This document shows, piece after piece, positions 50,982 through 59,236 of a stretch of 62,674 nucleotides of DNA. Position 1 is the stretch's first letter. Each line of letters starts with the position of its first letter. The notes beneath the pieces were generated by a model. That model was not told the origin of the DNA. It did not search any database and saw nothing but the letters and a program-made list of their open reading frames with translations. Source of the DNA: Streptomyces shenzhenensis (GTDB lineage Bacteria > Actinomycetota > Actinomycetes > Streptomycetales > Streptomycetaceae). Location: the NCBI RefSeq assembly GCF_021462265.1, contig NZ_JAJONF010000054.1, positions 1 to 62,674 of the forward strand. Reading direction: 5' to 3'. The position numbers were made by a program, and so were the translations under genes.

Positions 50982-51767
50982 ATGCGGACATCAGCTGAGA
51001 TACGGCCCTGTTCTTCCCCGGCGCGGCGCGGCGGTGCGCGGCATGCCATACCCGCGGCTCTTGCCTGCGGTGTGCTGCTGGCCGGCACCGCGGCGTGCGC
51101 CGGAGCCGACGGGCACAGGAGTCATGTCGGTGCCCCGGGTGTCAACAACCCGGTCGCGCCGGGATCCCTCGGCCCGGAAGCGGGCCCGCGCCTTCCGGGT
51201 GTCGGAAGCCGCATGGGCAAGCACGTACCGGCCGGCGCCCGGCAGGCCGTGGTGGTCTACGGCGACGACCGGGACTCCGCCGAGAGCACCGTCGTGCTCT
51301 ACGAGAAACAGGGCACTGCCTGGAAACGCAACGGCAGCTGGCCCGCGCACAACGGCAGACTGGGATGGACGACCGACCATCGCATGGACGACGAGCGCAG
51401 TCCCGTCGGCGTGTTCTCCCTGACGGATGCGGGAGGGTCGCTCAAGGATCCGGGCAGCCGACTGCGGTACTGGTACGACGACAATGCCTTCGCCTCGATG
51501 ATCGAGGACGGCGACGACCACGTCCACGACTTCGACTACGTCATCGCCATCGACTACAACCGGCTCAAGGGTGTCCCACCGTTCGACTGGAGCCGTCCTG
51601 ACGGAGTGGAGAAGGGCGGCGGCATATGGCTGCACCTCGACCACGGCGACGGTACGTCCGCCTGTGTCACCGTTCCGGAGTCCGGCATGAAGACCCTGCT
51701 GCGCACCCTCGATCCACGCCTTCATCCGGTCGTGGTGATGGGTGACCGGGAGCGACTGAGCACCTGA
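50982..51767 (+). CDS. Putative L,D-transpeptidase (YkuD-like) lipoprotein
   Basis: A 261-residue exported protein with a signal peptide and lipobox-like TAAC (cysteine 39). The C-terminal half has GGGIWLHLDHGDGTSACVTV, where the histidine and C228 correspond to the YkuD H...S-x-G-C motif with alanine for glycine. It would cross-link or cleave peptidoglycan peptides, or be a related amidase. It follows the DUF4291 half-gene directly. Confidence 0.75.
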   Translation: MRTSAEIRPCSSPARRGGARHAIPAALACGVLLAGTAACAGADGHRSHVGAPGVNNPVAPGSLGPEAGPRLPGVGSRMGKHVPAGARQAVVVYGDDRDSAESTVVLYEKQGTAWKRNGSWPAHNGRLGWTTDHRMDDERSPVGVFSLTDAGGSLKDPGSRLRYWYDDNAFASMIEDGDDHVHDFDYVIAIDYNRLKGVPPFDWSRPDGVEKGGGIWLHLDHGDGTSACVTVPESGMKTLLRTLDPRLHPVVVMGDRERLST

Positions 51768-52118
51768 CGACCGCCCCCTGCCCCGGGCCGCTTGCCGCGT
51801 GCCGGTTCCCCGTGTCGCCCGCTTCGGACGATTCGCCGCGACGTACGCGTCGGCCAGAGCAAGCAGAGCCCGCGCGGCGCTCGCGATCAGTACGGTGCCG
51901 CCACGGAGCTGCCGTCCAGCCGTGCTCGGATCCCGCAGAGTGGACTCCAAGCCGACTTTGGTCAAAGGCGAATCGAGCCGTAGGGCGTATCCGGTGAGGA
52001 TGTCTTCGGCGCAACCCGGGCTGCATACCGTTGTGGCCCGGGGCACGAATGCGGCCCCCGGATGCACGAGGCCGTCCGAGTTCCGCGCCCGCATCACCGC
52101 CTCAGGCGTCAGTGCCAT
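51768..52118 (-). pseudogene. Possible gene remnant on the minus strand
   Basis: ATG 52118 opens a frame with protein-like sequence (MALTPEAVMRARNSDGLVHP, GYALRLDSPLTKVGLESTLR, LIASAARALLALADAYVAAN). It has no stop before it runs antisense through the L,D-transpeptidase gene. It may be the 5' part of a gene whose 3' end was lost. No family is recognised. The stretch from 51768 to 52149 has no better gene. Confidence 0.35.
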
Positions 52119-52149
52119 CGGCGCCCGGGACGCGGCGGCACCATGTGTG

Positions 52150-52634
52150 TCACGGTGTCAGCGCATCTGAGCTCCCATTCCGCTTCTGAACAGGGCGGCG
52201 GCAGCGACCGATTCCGATGAGTCGGCCAGGAGCTGCGTCAGGTCGCGGGTCGGAAGCCGGGGACGGGTCGCGATCGCGCAGCGCGCCCGGTGATCGGAAT
52301 CCGCGGCCAGGCGACGGACGAGCTCCAGCGGCAGGTCCAGGTCGCGCGGGGCCGGCAATCCCGATCTGCCGCCCCGACACATGCACCACATCCTCGCCTT
52401 GGCGGGCCTGTGACACCAGCGCGCGCTGAGCGGCCCCCGCACTGTCGGCGACGAGCGCGTGAACGTACCGTGACATTGAGGCCGGCTCTCCAGTAGCTGC
52501 AGGCCGACGAATAACTTCCGGCGCCATTTCAGGTGAGGGCCGGCGTCGAAGAGCGCGGACCGGAGGGCTCGTGGACGGACCTCGCCGCCCTGCCCGGCAA
52601 CTGTCTCCGAGCGTGCATTAGTCTCTCGACCCAT
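52150..52634 (-). pseudogene. Decayed leucine-rich-repeat-variant protein fragment
   Basis: One frame (52158-52340 region) reads LDLPLELVRRLAADSDHRAR, LTQLLADSSESVAAAAL, the repeat unit of LRV/HEAT-like Streptomyces proteins. Just upstream another frame gives RYVHALVADSAGAAQRALVS. The two together look like one frameshifted gene. Confidence 0.45.
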
Positions 52635-53430
52635 GCCTGACCTGCCGGATCACTCCAGTGCGACCATCGACGCGATAGTCGATCACGTCGGCCGCTCGAC
52701 GCTTCCCTTCCAGCGAGCTCACCGGGAGGAACAACACGCGACGGCCTTCTGGTTCAACGAACTGGTGGAGACGACCTCCGAGGGAGAGGTCATCCGGCAG
52801 TACCTCGTGACCGCCAGTGAGCCGGCGCGAGTCGAACTGGCCGAGTTCACACTGCGCCCCGCGCTGTGCGCACCCATGATGAGCGCTCAGAAGCTGATGA
52901 TGCTCGACTTCGCGGACGGGTGGACTCATCTCGACGACCTGGGGGTGGCGGTCATGCCCTCCGCCGGGCTGCACGCGCACGGTGCCCGCAAAGGCTGGCA
53001 CTGGACGACCGACGAGGTCACCGACGGCATCGCAGCCACGGAACAGGACATCGCCGACCTCGGTGAGTCCCCGGTTCCGGCCTATCTGCTGGGACACGTC
53101 AACGACGGGGACGGTTCGCGAGAACAGGCTGTCGTGATCGGCTGGATCACGCACTCGGGCGACGGCGGCATCCGGTGGACCGGAGACCTGCCACAAGGGT
53201 GCGTGGGCGCACCGGTGTTCATCGGCGCACCGCTCGGCGAGGACAGTTTCAAGCTGGTGTGCGTCGGAGTGGCACTCCCCGGCGACGACCACCACACCAT
53301 TGCCTCCTTCGACCGCATCCGCGCTGCCTTGAAGGCCTCCCCGCCGAAGAACACGTCAGCCCCTGATGGGGCCGGAACCGGTCCTCGGACAGTCGAGCAG
53401 AAGCGGCGCTGGTGGCGGCGGCGCGGCTGA
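52633..53430 (+). CDS. Trypsin-like fold protein without an evident catalytic triad
   Basis: A 265-residue protein that follows the pattern of stand-alone trypsin-like domains in bacterial defence and stress proteins: a first barrel with TAFWFNELVE and IRQYLVTASEPARVELAEFT, and a late GDLPQGCVGAPVFIGAPLG where active proteases have G-x-S-G-x-P-V. The serine position here is unclear (CVG) and no matching His/Asp can be placed, so it may be inactive. The C terminus is basic (EQKRRWWRRRG). Confidence 0.55.
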   Translation: MPDLPDHSSATIDAIVDHVGRSTLPFQRAHREEQHATAFWFNELVETTSEGEVIRQYLVTASEPARVELAEFTLRPALCAPMMSAQKLMMLDFADGWTHLDDLGVAVMPSAGLHAHGARKGWHWTTDEVTDGIAATEQDIADLGESPVPAYLLGHVNDGDGSREQAVVIGWITHSGDGGIRWTGDLPQGCVGAPVFIGAPLGEDSFKLVCVGVALPGDDHHTIASFDRIRAALKASPPKNTSAPDGAGTGPRTVEQKRRWWRRRG

Positions 53431-53499
53431 CGCCGCACGGAACCGCCGAGCCAGAACAGTCTGAACACCGCTGGGCGGAAAGGGTTTCGCCCTCGTCCG

Positions 53500-53980
53500 T
53501 GTCGGAGCCTGTTCCGAGCGCGGCCTCCTCGTCGAGCGTGTGGGCAGGTGCAGAGCGAGGCGGCGGACGGAGCGGGCCAGGCGGGCGGGCACGTTGATCA
53601 GGCGGTCACGCATGGTGGCGGTGGTCGCCCTGGCATGGAACGCGGAGGCCGGGGCGCCCCAGCGTGGACGGGGCCCGCACTCCGGCGAACAGGCGGCCCA
53701 TCGCCCCGTGCCGCAGCCGGTCCATGTCGTCGATGCTGTCGGCGCCCGCGGCCATGCCGCCCACCAGCGACATCAGTTTCGCCGTAGAGAAGGCGCCGGT
53801 GCCGTCCTTCGAGGCGGGCAGCCGGACGTGCTCCCCGACCAGCATGGGCAGACCGCACCGCTCGGCCGGCCGCACCACCGGCTCCAGCCCGCCGTACGCG
53901 ATCAGGTTCGGATCATCGGACGCGGATGACACCGCCGCCCCGGCACGGGACGACTGCATCTCGGAAGTGTCTTGCCGATC
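53500..53980 (-). pseudogene. IS1380-family transposase remnant with internal deletion
   Basis: The N-terminal part (from about 53980) reads DDPNLIAYGGLEPVVRPAER, then KLMSLVGGMAAGADSIDDMD, typical of IS1380 transposases. After RAPSTLG it breaks, and from about 53613 another frame reads MRDRLINVPARLARSVRRLA and LHLP, the family's C-terminal end. The catalytic middle is missing. Confidence 0.8.
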
Positions 53981-54261
53981 GTGCCTGATGTGGTCCTGGA
54001 GAAGCCCCATCACCGCAGGTCGCAAGGCACTTCTTCGTTTCTGGAAGAACCATCCACCGGCATCGAGCCGGTGGATCCGGGGGCAGCGCGCCAGGCAAGG
54101 GGGGCTCTCACAGTACCTGTATCACCCGGGTCTCCCAGACGTCCAAAGCGCCTGTCAACCTGGACACGCACTGCGGCTTTACCCTCATCAGTTCAATTCA
54201 GCTGCCCCGAATGCGCGACCGTGTCGGCGCATTTTTTCCACGACAGAAGGGACGGAGATCA

Positions 54262-55068
54262 ATGGCGGACAACCAATTCACCACTCACACAGGACTTTTC
54301 GATCTGAGTGGGAAGTACGCCCTTGTCACTGGCGGCACCAGGGGAATCGGGATGATGATAGCGCGCGGCCTTCTCCAGGCGGGCGCCCGCGTGGTCATCA
54401 GCTCACGCAAGGCAGACGCGTGCGCGGAGGCACAGCATCTGCTGTCCGAATTCGGCGACGTTCAGGCAATCCCCGCCGACCTGTCCCGGCACGACGAGTG
54501 TCAGCGCCTCGCTGATCTTGTCATGGTCGACTCGGAACGCCTGGACATCCTTGTCAACAACGCGGGAGCGATGTGGCGCGAGCCGCTGGCGACGTTCCCG
54601 GACGAGGCCTGGGACGCAGTGCTCGACCTCAACCTCAAGTCGCCGTTCTGGCTGGTGCAGGCGCTGCTCCCGGCACTTCGCAGGGCGGCCACCGCCGATG
54701 ATCCCGCGCGGATCATCAACATCGGCAGTATCGCTGCCATCCACGTCGCCCAGTCGCCCAATTACTCGTACGCCGGCAGCAAAGCGGCACTCCATCAACT
54801 CACCAGAGTGCTTGCCAGAGAGCTGGGCCCACAGCACGTCACGGTGAACGCGGTAGCACCGGGAGTGTTCCCGTCGCAGATGATGGCGGCCACGCTCGAT
54901 GCCGTCGGCGACACGATCGCGGCGGCGGCCCCTCTGCGCCGGCTCGGCCGCGACGACGACATGGCGGGGATCGCCGTGTTTCTCGCCAGCCGGGCCGGGT
55001 CCTACCTCACGGGCACCATCGTCCCGGTGGACGGCGGCATCGCGACGACCGCATCAGGTACCCCCTAG
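54262..55068 (+). CDS. SDR-family oxidoreductase
   Basis: A 268-residue classical SDR with TGGTRGIGMMIARGL, NNAGAMWREPLATF, a serine in NIGSIAAIH, and YSYAGSKAAL as the Y-x-x-x-K. The C terminus is complete (LTGTIVPVDGG). An XRE regulator follows at 36 bp in the same direction. Confidence 0.87.
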   Translation: MADNQFTTHTGLFDLSGKYALVTGGTRGIGMMIARGLLQAGARVVISSRKADACAEAQHLLSEFGDVQAIPADLSRHDECQRLADLVMVDSERLDILVNNAGAMWREPLATFPDEAWDAVLDLNLKSPFWLVQALLPALRRAATADDPARIINIGSIAAIHVAQSPNYSYAGSKAALHQLTRVLARELGPQHVTVNAVAPGVFPSQMMAATLDAVGDTIAAAAPLRRLGRDDDMAGIAVFLASRAGSYLTGTIVPVDGGIATTASGTP

Positions 55069-55104
55069 ACTCCGGGACGGACTTACGGTGAGGGGACGGC
55101 CACG

Positions 55105-55989
55105 ATGGATCTGCGTACCGAGATCCGGGAGTTTCTCAGCTCGCGTCGCGCCCGCATCGCACCCGAGCAGGCGGGCCTGCCCGCCTACGGCGGCAACCGT
55201 CGGGTCAAAGGTCTGCGCCGCGAGGAGGTAGCGCTACTGGCGGGGGTGTCGGTCGACTACTACGTGCGCATGGAGCGCGGCAGCCTCGCCGGTGCCTCCG
55301 ACGGCGTGCTCGATGCGTTGGCCTCTGCCTTGCAACTCGACGAGGCCGAGCGGGACCACCTGTTCCACCTCGCGCGCCAATCCAGGGGGCCCGGCGGCCC
55401 ACGTCGGCGTAGGCCTGCCGTGACGGTGCGCTCGACGCTGCAGCAGGTGCTCGACGCGATCTCCGACGCGCCGGCCTGGATCGGTAACGGCCGTTATGAC
55501 GTGCTCGTCATGAACCAACTCGCTCGCGCGCTGTATTCACCGGTGCTGGCCGACCCGCGACGGCCCGCGAACACAGCGCGGTTCGTCTATCTGAACCCCG
55601 AGGCGGCGAGAGATTTGTTTGTCGACTACGACCAAGTTGCCGGTGACGCGGCCGCGAAGCTACGCATGGAAGCCGGCCGCAATCCGCACGACGAGGAGCT
55701 GATCGCCCTGGTCGGCGAACTGTCGACGTGCAGTGAGCTGTTTCGGCAGCGGTGGGCATCTCAGGACGTGCGGCTGCACCGGTCCGGCCGCAAGCGCGTG
55801 CGCCATCCGATCGTGGGCCGGCTCGACTTGGACGTCGAGTCCCTGGAACTGCCCGCCGAACCCGGCCTGCACCTCAACGTCTACACCGCACCCGCGGGCA
55901 CACCGACCGCTGACAATTTGGCGCTCCTGGCGTCGTGGGCGGCCACCCAACAGACGCTGGCGACCGAACTCGAAGCACACAACGGATAG
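55105..55989 (+). CDS. XRE-family regulator with MmyB-like ligand domain
   Basis: A 294-residue regulator. The helix-turn-helix is at VKGLRREEVALLAGVSVDYY (about residues 34-53), with the MmyB-like C-terminal domain from about residue 105 (WIGNGRYDVLVMNQLARALY). Such pairs of XRE regulator and SDR are frequent in Streptomyces, with the regulator probably repressing the reductase. The left palindrome arm at 56024 begins 35 bases after the stop. Confidence 0.88.
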   Translation: MDLRTEIREFLSSRRARIAPEQAGLPAYGGNRRVKGLRREEVALLAGVSVDYYVRMERGSLAGASDGVLDALASALQLDEAERDHLFHLARQSRGPGGPRRRRPAVTVRSTLQQVLDAISDAPAWIGNGRYDVLVMNQLARALYSPVLADPRRPANTARFVYLNPEAARDLFVDYDQVAGDAAAKLRMEAGRNPHDEELIALVGELSTCSELFRQRWASQDVRLHRSGRKRVRHPIVGRLDLDVESLELPAEPGLHLNVYTAPAGTPTADNLALLASWAATQQTLATELEAHNG

Positions 55990-56023
55990 TCCAACCCCCT
56001 CAGCCGTACCAGTCAGCGGACAA

Positions 56024-56044
56024 GGTCTGTGCGTACTGCTTGAC
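56024..56044 (+). repeat. Second left half of the cassette palindrome
   Basis: GGTCTGTGCGTACTGCTTGA plus C matches the left arms at 50402 and 41240. It is followed by GGGGATCAAGCCTTCC, DUF4291 sequence. Confidence 0.72.
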
Positions 56045-56200
56045 GGGGATCAAGCCTTCCTTCCGCCGGATGATGCACCGCTGTGGTGGGGCGCCGAGAG
56101 GGACAGGGGACGGTTCTTGCGGTAAAGATCCGGCAGGGCGGGTTCGGCCGGGCGTTGCGGCGTGTGCTCGTTGTCCGGGGAGTGGCCGTATCCCGTGGCG
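56045..56200 (+). pseudogene. Second, degraded C-terminal DUF4291 fragment
   Basis: One frame gives GIKPSFRRMMHRCGG, and the next gives EGQGTVLAVKIRQGGFGRAL, matching WIKPSFLWMMYRCGWGTKAG and QETVLAVEITRDGFEWAL of the copy at 50423. Similarity fades after about 56200. Confidence 0.72.
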
Positions 56201-56266
56201 GACGGGATGCTCGCGTGTCCGCGGTCGTAAGATCGCCGTCTGGTCGGTCCGAGGAGGTCGTTGGCA

Positions 56267-57007
56267 ATGGCACGTCCCGTCACGGTGGTCACCGGAGGCA
56301 GCCGGGGGATCGGTGCCGCGACCTGCCTGCGGCTCGCGGGCGACGGGCATGATGTGGTGATCGGTTACGTCCGGGACGCCGGCGCCGCCGAGGTGGTCGC
56401 GGAGGAGGTGCGCAAGGCCGGGGCGCGGTGTGTCGCCGTTCGGGTGGACACGTCCGTGGAGGCCGATGTGGAGCGGCTGTTCGACACCGCGGAGCGGGAA
56501 CTGGGCGCCGTCACCGGGCTGGTGAACAACGCCGCCGTGACCGGGCCGTTCGGGCGGCTGGCGGACGCGGAGGCCGCGGATCTCCGCCGGGTCGTGGAGG
56601 TCAACCTGCTCGGCACGCTGCTCTGCTCACGCCGGGCGGCCCGGCTGATGGGACCGCGTGGGAACGGCGCCATCGTGAACGTGTCCTCGGCGGCGGCCAC
56701 CCTCGGCAGCCCCGGCGAGTACGTCCACTACGCGGCGACCAAGGCGGCCGTCGACGCCCTCACCGTGGGCCTCGCCAAGGAACTCGGCCCGGACGGCGTG
56801 CGGGTCAACGCGGTGGCTCCCGGTGTGATCGAGACGGAGATCCACGCGGCGATGGGCGACCCGGGCCGGGCCGAACGCGTGGGGGCCACCACGCCGTTGG
56901 GCCGTGCCGGCCAACCCGAGGAGATCGCGGCCGCGATCTCCTGGCTGCTGTCGCCCGAGGCCTCCTACACGACCGGCGCGGTGCTGCGGATCTCCGGCGG
57001 CCGCTGA
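56267..57007 (+). CDS. SDR-family oxidoreductase
   Basis: A 246-residue classical SDR with TGGSRGIGAATCLRL, NNAAVTGPF, SSAAATLGSP and the YAATK lysine motif. The C terminus is complete (YTTGAVLRISGGR). ATG 56267 follows GAGGAGGT. The substrate is not known. Confidence 0.87.
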   Translation: MARPVTVVTGGSRGIGAATCLRLAGDGHDVVIGYVRDAGAAEVVAEEVRKAGARCVAVRVDTSVEADVERLFDTAERELGAVTGLVNNAAVTGPFGRLADAEAADLRRVVEVNLLGTLLCSRRAARLMGPRGNGAIVNVSSAAATLGSPGEYVHYAATKAAVDALTVGLAKELGPDGVRVNAVAPGVIETEIHAAMGDPGRAERVGATTPLGRAGQPEEIAAAISWLLSPEASYTTGAVLRISGGR

Positions 57008-57019
57008 ACCCGAGGCCGG

Positions 57020-57199
57020 TCAGGCCGCCTCGATGATCTGTTCGCGGATAGCCTCGGCCCACTCGACCACCAGCAGTTCGTACTCCGTCCGCTCCTGGGC
57101 CGACAGCGTTCCGCCCGCGCGCAGCCACAGCGCCCGGATGCGCTCGTTGACCTCGGCAGCGGACCGCGCGGAACCAGGGGTACGGGAATCGGGGGACAT
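57020..57199 (-). CDS. Small 59-residue conserved helical protein
   Basis: ATG 57197-57199 encodes MSPDSRTPGSARSAAEVNER and continues IRALWLRAGGTLSAQERTEY, ELLVVEWAEAIREQIIEAA. It has two amphipathic helices, balanced charge and normal codon use. It resembles the short conserved helical proteins of unknown function common in Streptomyces. It converges with the SDR gene, 12 bp from its stop. Confidence 0.75.
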   Translation of the reverse strand: MSPDSRTPGSARSAAEVNERIRALWLRAGGTLSAQERTEYELLVVEWAEAIREQIIEAA

Positions 57200-57509
57200 A
57201 CCGAACAGCCTAGGGGCAAGAACTGACTGTGCGCCACCGGGCCACTACGCAGACCGTATGGGGTTGGTCACGGGCGAGACGGCGGGCGGACGGCCAGGCC
57301 TTGGCATTTGCCAGGTCGACGTGCCCGGCACCGATCGGGCCGGGCGGCCGGTACGGGCCTTCGCCCTCGCCGGAGCCGGTGCGACGACCCCGACTCCGCG
57401 GAAAGCGACGAAAGCCGGGAGTTGGCCGAGATGCGGCGCCGCTCCCAACCTTCCTCAGCCCGTCGGCGGCCTTCCCTCAGCCCGTCGGCACCCCGTCGGC
57501 GGCCCGTCC
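57200..57509. other. Intergenic region with tandem copies of a gene end
   Basis: These 310 bases have no gene. The right part contains direct repeats of CCTCAGCCCGTCGGC (see 57453). Confidence 0.5.
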
Positions 57510-57522
57510 TCAGCCCGTCGGC
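57453..57522 (-). repeat. Repeated copies of the XRE gene's last codons
   Basis: CCTCAGCCCGTCGGC occurs at 57453, 57475 and 57508. On the minus strand the last copy is the true end of the XRE gene (LPTG and stop), and the other two are extra copies of the same 15 bases downstream. Slippage or tandem duplication is likely. Confidence 0.75.
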
Positions 57523-58334
57523 AGCGCCGCGGCGAGCAGCGCCAGCTTCTCCGCGTCGTCGCTGCCGGGGTCCGGGTGGTAGACGACGAGCGTCTGTCCC
57601 GCCGTGCCGCTGACGTCCAGCCGTTCCCGGTTCAGCCGCAGGCGGCCGACCCGGGGGTGGTCGATGACCTTGGCCACGCCGTCACAGGACGCCACGTCGT
57701 GACGGGCCCAGAGACGGCTGAAGCGCGGGCTGGCCAGGGAGAGTTCACCGATCAGGTCGATGACGCGGGGGTCGTCCGTGTCGGTTCCGACGGAGCGGCG
57801 GAAGCCGGCGACCATGCCGGCCCCGGCCTCCTCCCAGCTGGGGTGGAGGGCCTGTTCGGCGGGGTCGAGGAAGGTGTCCCGCAGCCGGTTGCCGCCGACC
57901 GTGAAGCGCGGTGACAGCGCGGTGGCCAGGGCGTTGACGGCGAGGACGTCGAAGTAGCGGCCCTCGACCAATGCGGGCAGCGGGAGGGCGGCGACGAGCT
58001 GGACGACGCCCGGCGGGACGGTCTCCCTGCGGGCGCGGCGCCGGCGCCGCCGGGGCCGGCCGGCGCCGAGGCGCAGCAGGTACGCCGTCGCGTCCTCGTC
58101 GAGCCGCAGTACACGGGCGAGGGACTCCAGGACCTGGACGGAGGGATTGCGGTCGCGGCCCTGTTCCAGGCGCAGGTAGTAGTCGGCGCTGATGCCGGCC
58201 AGCATCGCGACCTCCTCCCGGCGCAGTCCCGGCACCCGCCGTACCCCCCGCACGGGAATGCCGACCTGCTCCGGGGTGACCAGCTCGCGGCGGGCGCGCA
58301 CGTACGCGCCCAGCAGGTTCGGTTCGTCGGCCAT
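57510..58334 (-). CDS. XRE-family regulator with MmyB-like ligand domain
   Basis: A 274-residue regulator with the helix-turn-helix at VPGLRREEVAMLAGISADYY and an MmyB-like C-terminal domain. It is the same architecture as the protein at 55105 but not a recent copy. It is divergent from an alpha/beta-hydrolase 132 bp away, which it probably represses. Confidence 0.9.
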   Translation of the reverse strand: MADEPNLLGAYVRARRELVTPEQVGIPVRGVRRVPGLRREEVAMLAGISADYYLRLEQGRDRNPSVQVLESLARVLRLDEDATAYLLRLGAGRPRRRRRRARRETVPPGVVQLVAALPLPALVEGRYFDVLAVNALATALSPRFTVGGNRLRDTFLDPAEQALHPSWEEAGAGMVAGFRRSVGTDTDDPRVIDLIGELSLASPRFSRLWARHDVASCDGVAKVIDHPRVGRLRLNRERLDVSGTAGQTLVVYHPDPGSDDAEKLALLAAALPTG

Positions 58335-58466
58335 CCCGCCACCGTAACGCGGCCGCCGTGCCGCTGCCTGGTCCTGTCACCCCCAGGATCACCGGGGCTC
58401 TGCCCCGGCCGGCGCCGGCCCGCGAGCGTGGTCGCTGACGGCGACGAGCAACCGAGGAGCGCGATC

Positions 58467-59174
58467 ATGTCGACGTATCTGCTGGTACACGGTGCCTGGC
58501 ACAGCGGGGAGTGCTGGGAGCGGGTGGTCCCCTTGCTGACGGCGGCCGGGCACCGGGTGTACGCGCCCGACCTGACCGGGCACGGCGGGAAGGCCCGGCT
58601 GCTCGGCCCGGACGTCGGCCTCGACACCTATGTGGCCGACGTCGTCGGGCTGATCAGGGACGAGGACCTCACCGATGTCGTCCTCGTCGGGCACAGTTAC
58701 GCGGGGCTGGTCGTCTCGTCCGTCGCCAACGAAGTCCCGGACCGGGTGGGGCACTTGGTCTACCTCGACGCGATGGTTCCGGAGCACGGCGAGACGGCGG
58801 CGGACATCCAGCCCGTGACCCGGGCCCTGATCGAGAGGGCCCGGGCGTCCGACGACGGCTGGCGGGTGCCGCCGCTGCCCGAACTGCCGCCGCCGTACGG
58901 GTTGTTCGGGGTGACCGAGGCGGCGGACGTGGCGTGGCTGCGCACCATGCTGTCCGACCAGGCGGTGCGCAGCTTCCAGCAGCCGGTGCGGCTGGACGAT
59001 CCGGCTGTCCGCGCGATCCCGCGGACCCACATCCACTGTGTGGCGAACGTCCCGGAGGGCGTCGTCCGCCGTCCGGTCCCCGCCCACCAGCCGGTGTGGG
59101 AACTGCCCACCGGCCACGACTGCATGATCACCATGCCGGCCGAACTCGCCGAGCTCCTGCTGAAGGCGGCCTGA
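58467..59174 (+). CDS. Alpha/beta-hydrolase
   Basis: A 235-residue esterase-type hydrolase. The oxyanion region is LLVHGAWHSGECWE, the nucleophile serine is in VGHSYAGLV, and the histidine in GHDCMI near the C terminus completes the triad. The short build and HGAWH start resemble hydroxynitrile-lyase/salicylate-esterase-like proteins. ATG 58467 follows GAGGAGC. Confidence 0.88.
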   Translation: MSTYLLVHGAWHSGECWERVVPLLTAAGHRVYAPDLTGHGGKARLLGPDVGLDTYVADVVGLIRDEDLTDVVLVGHSYAGLVVSSVANEVPDRVGHLVYLDAMVPEHGETAADIQPVTRALIERARASDDGWRVPPLPELPPPYGLFGVTEAADVAWLRTMLSDQAVRSFQQPVRLDDPAVRAIPRTHIHCVANVPEGVVRRPVPAHQPVWELPTGHDCMITMPAELAELLLKAA

Positions 59175-59236
59175 ACCCGCGCGGGACAGCGGGAAATTCG
59201 CTGGGCCCGGCGACGACGCGTCCCTAGGGTCGGCGC

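Noticed and set aside
38852..56200. A classical integron
   Set aside because: No tyrosine integrase gene is in the window and the palindromes lack the canonical attC core sequences (RYYYAAC and GTTRRRY pairs). Only the array-like layout is shared.
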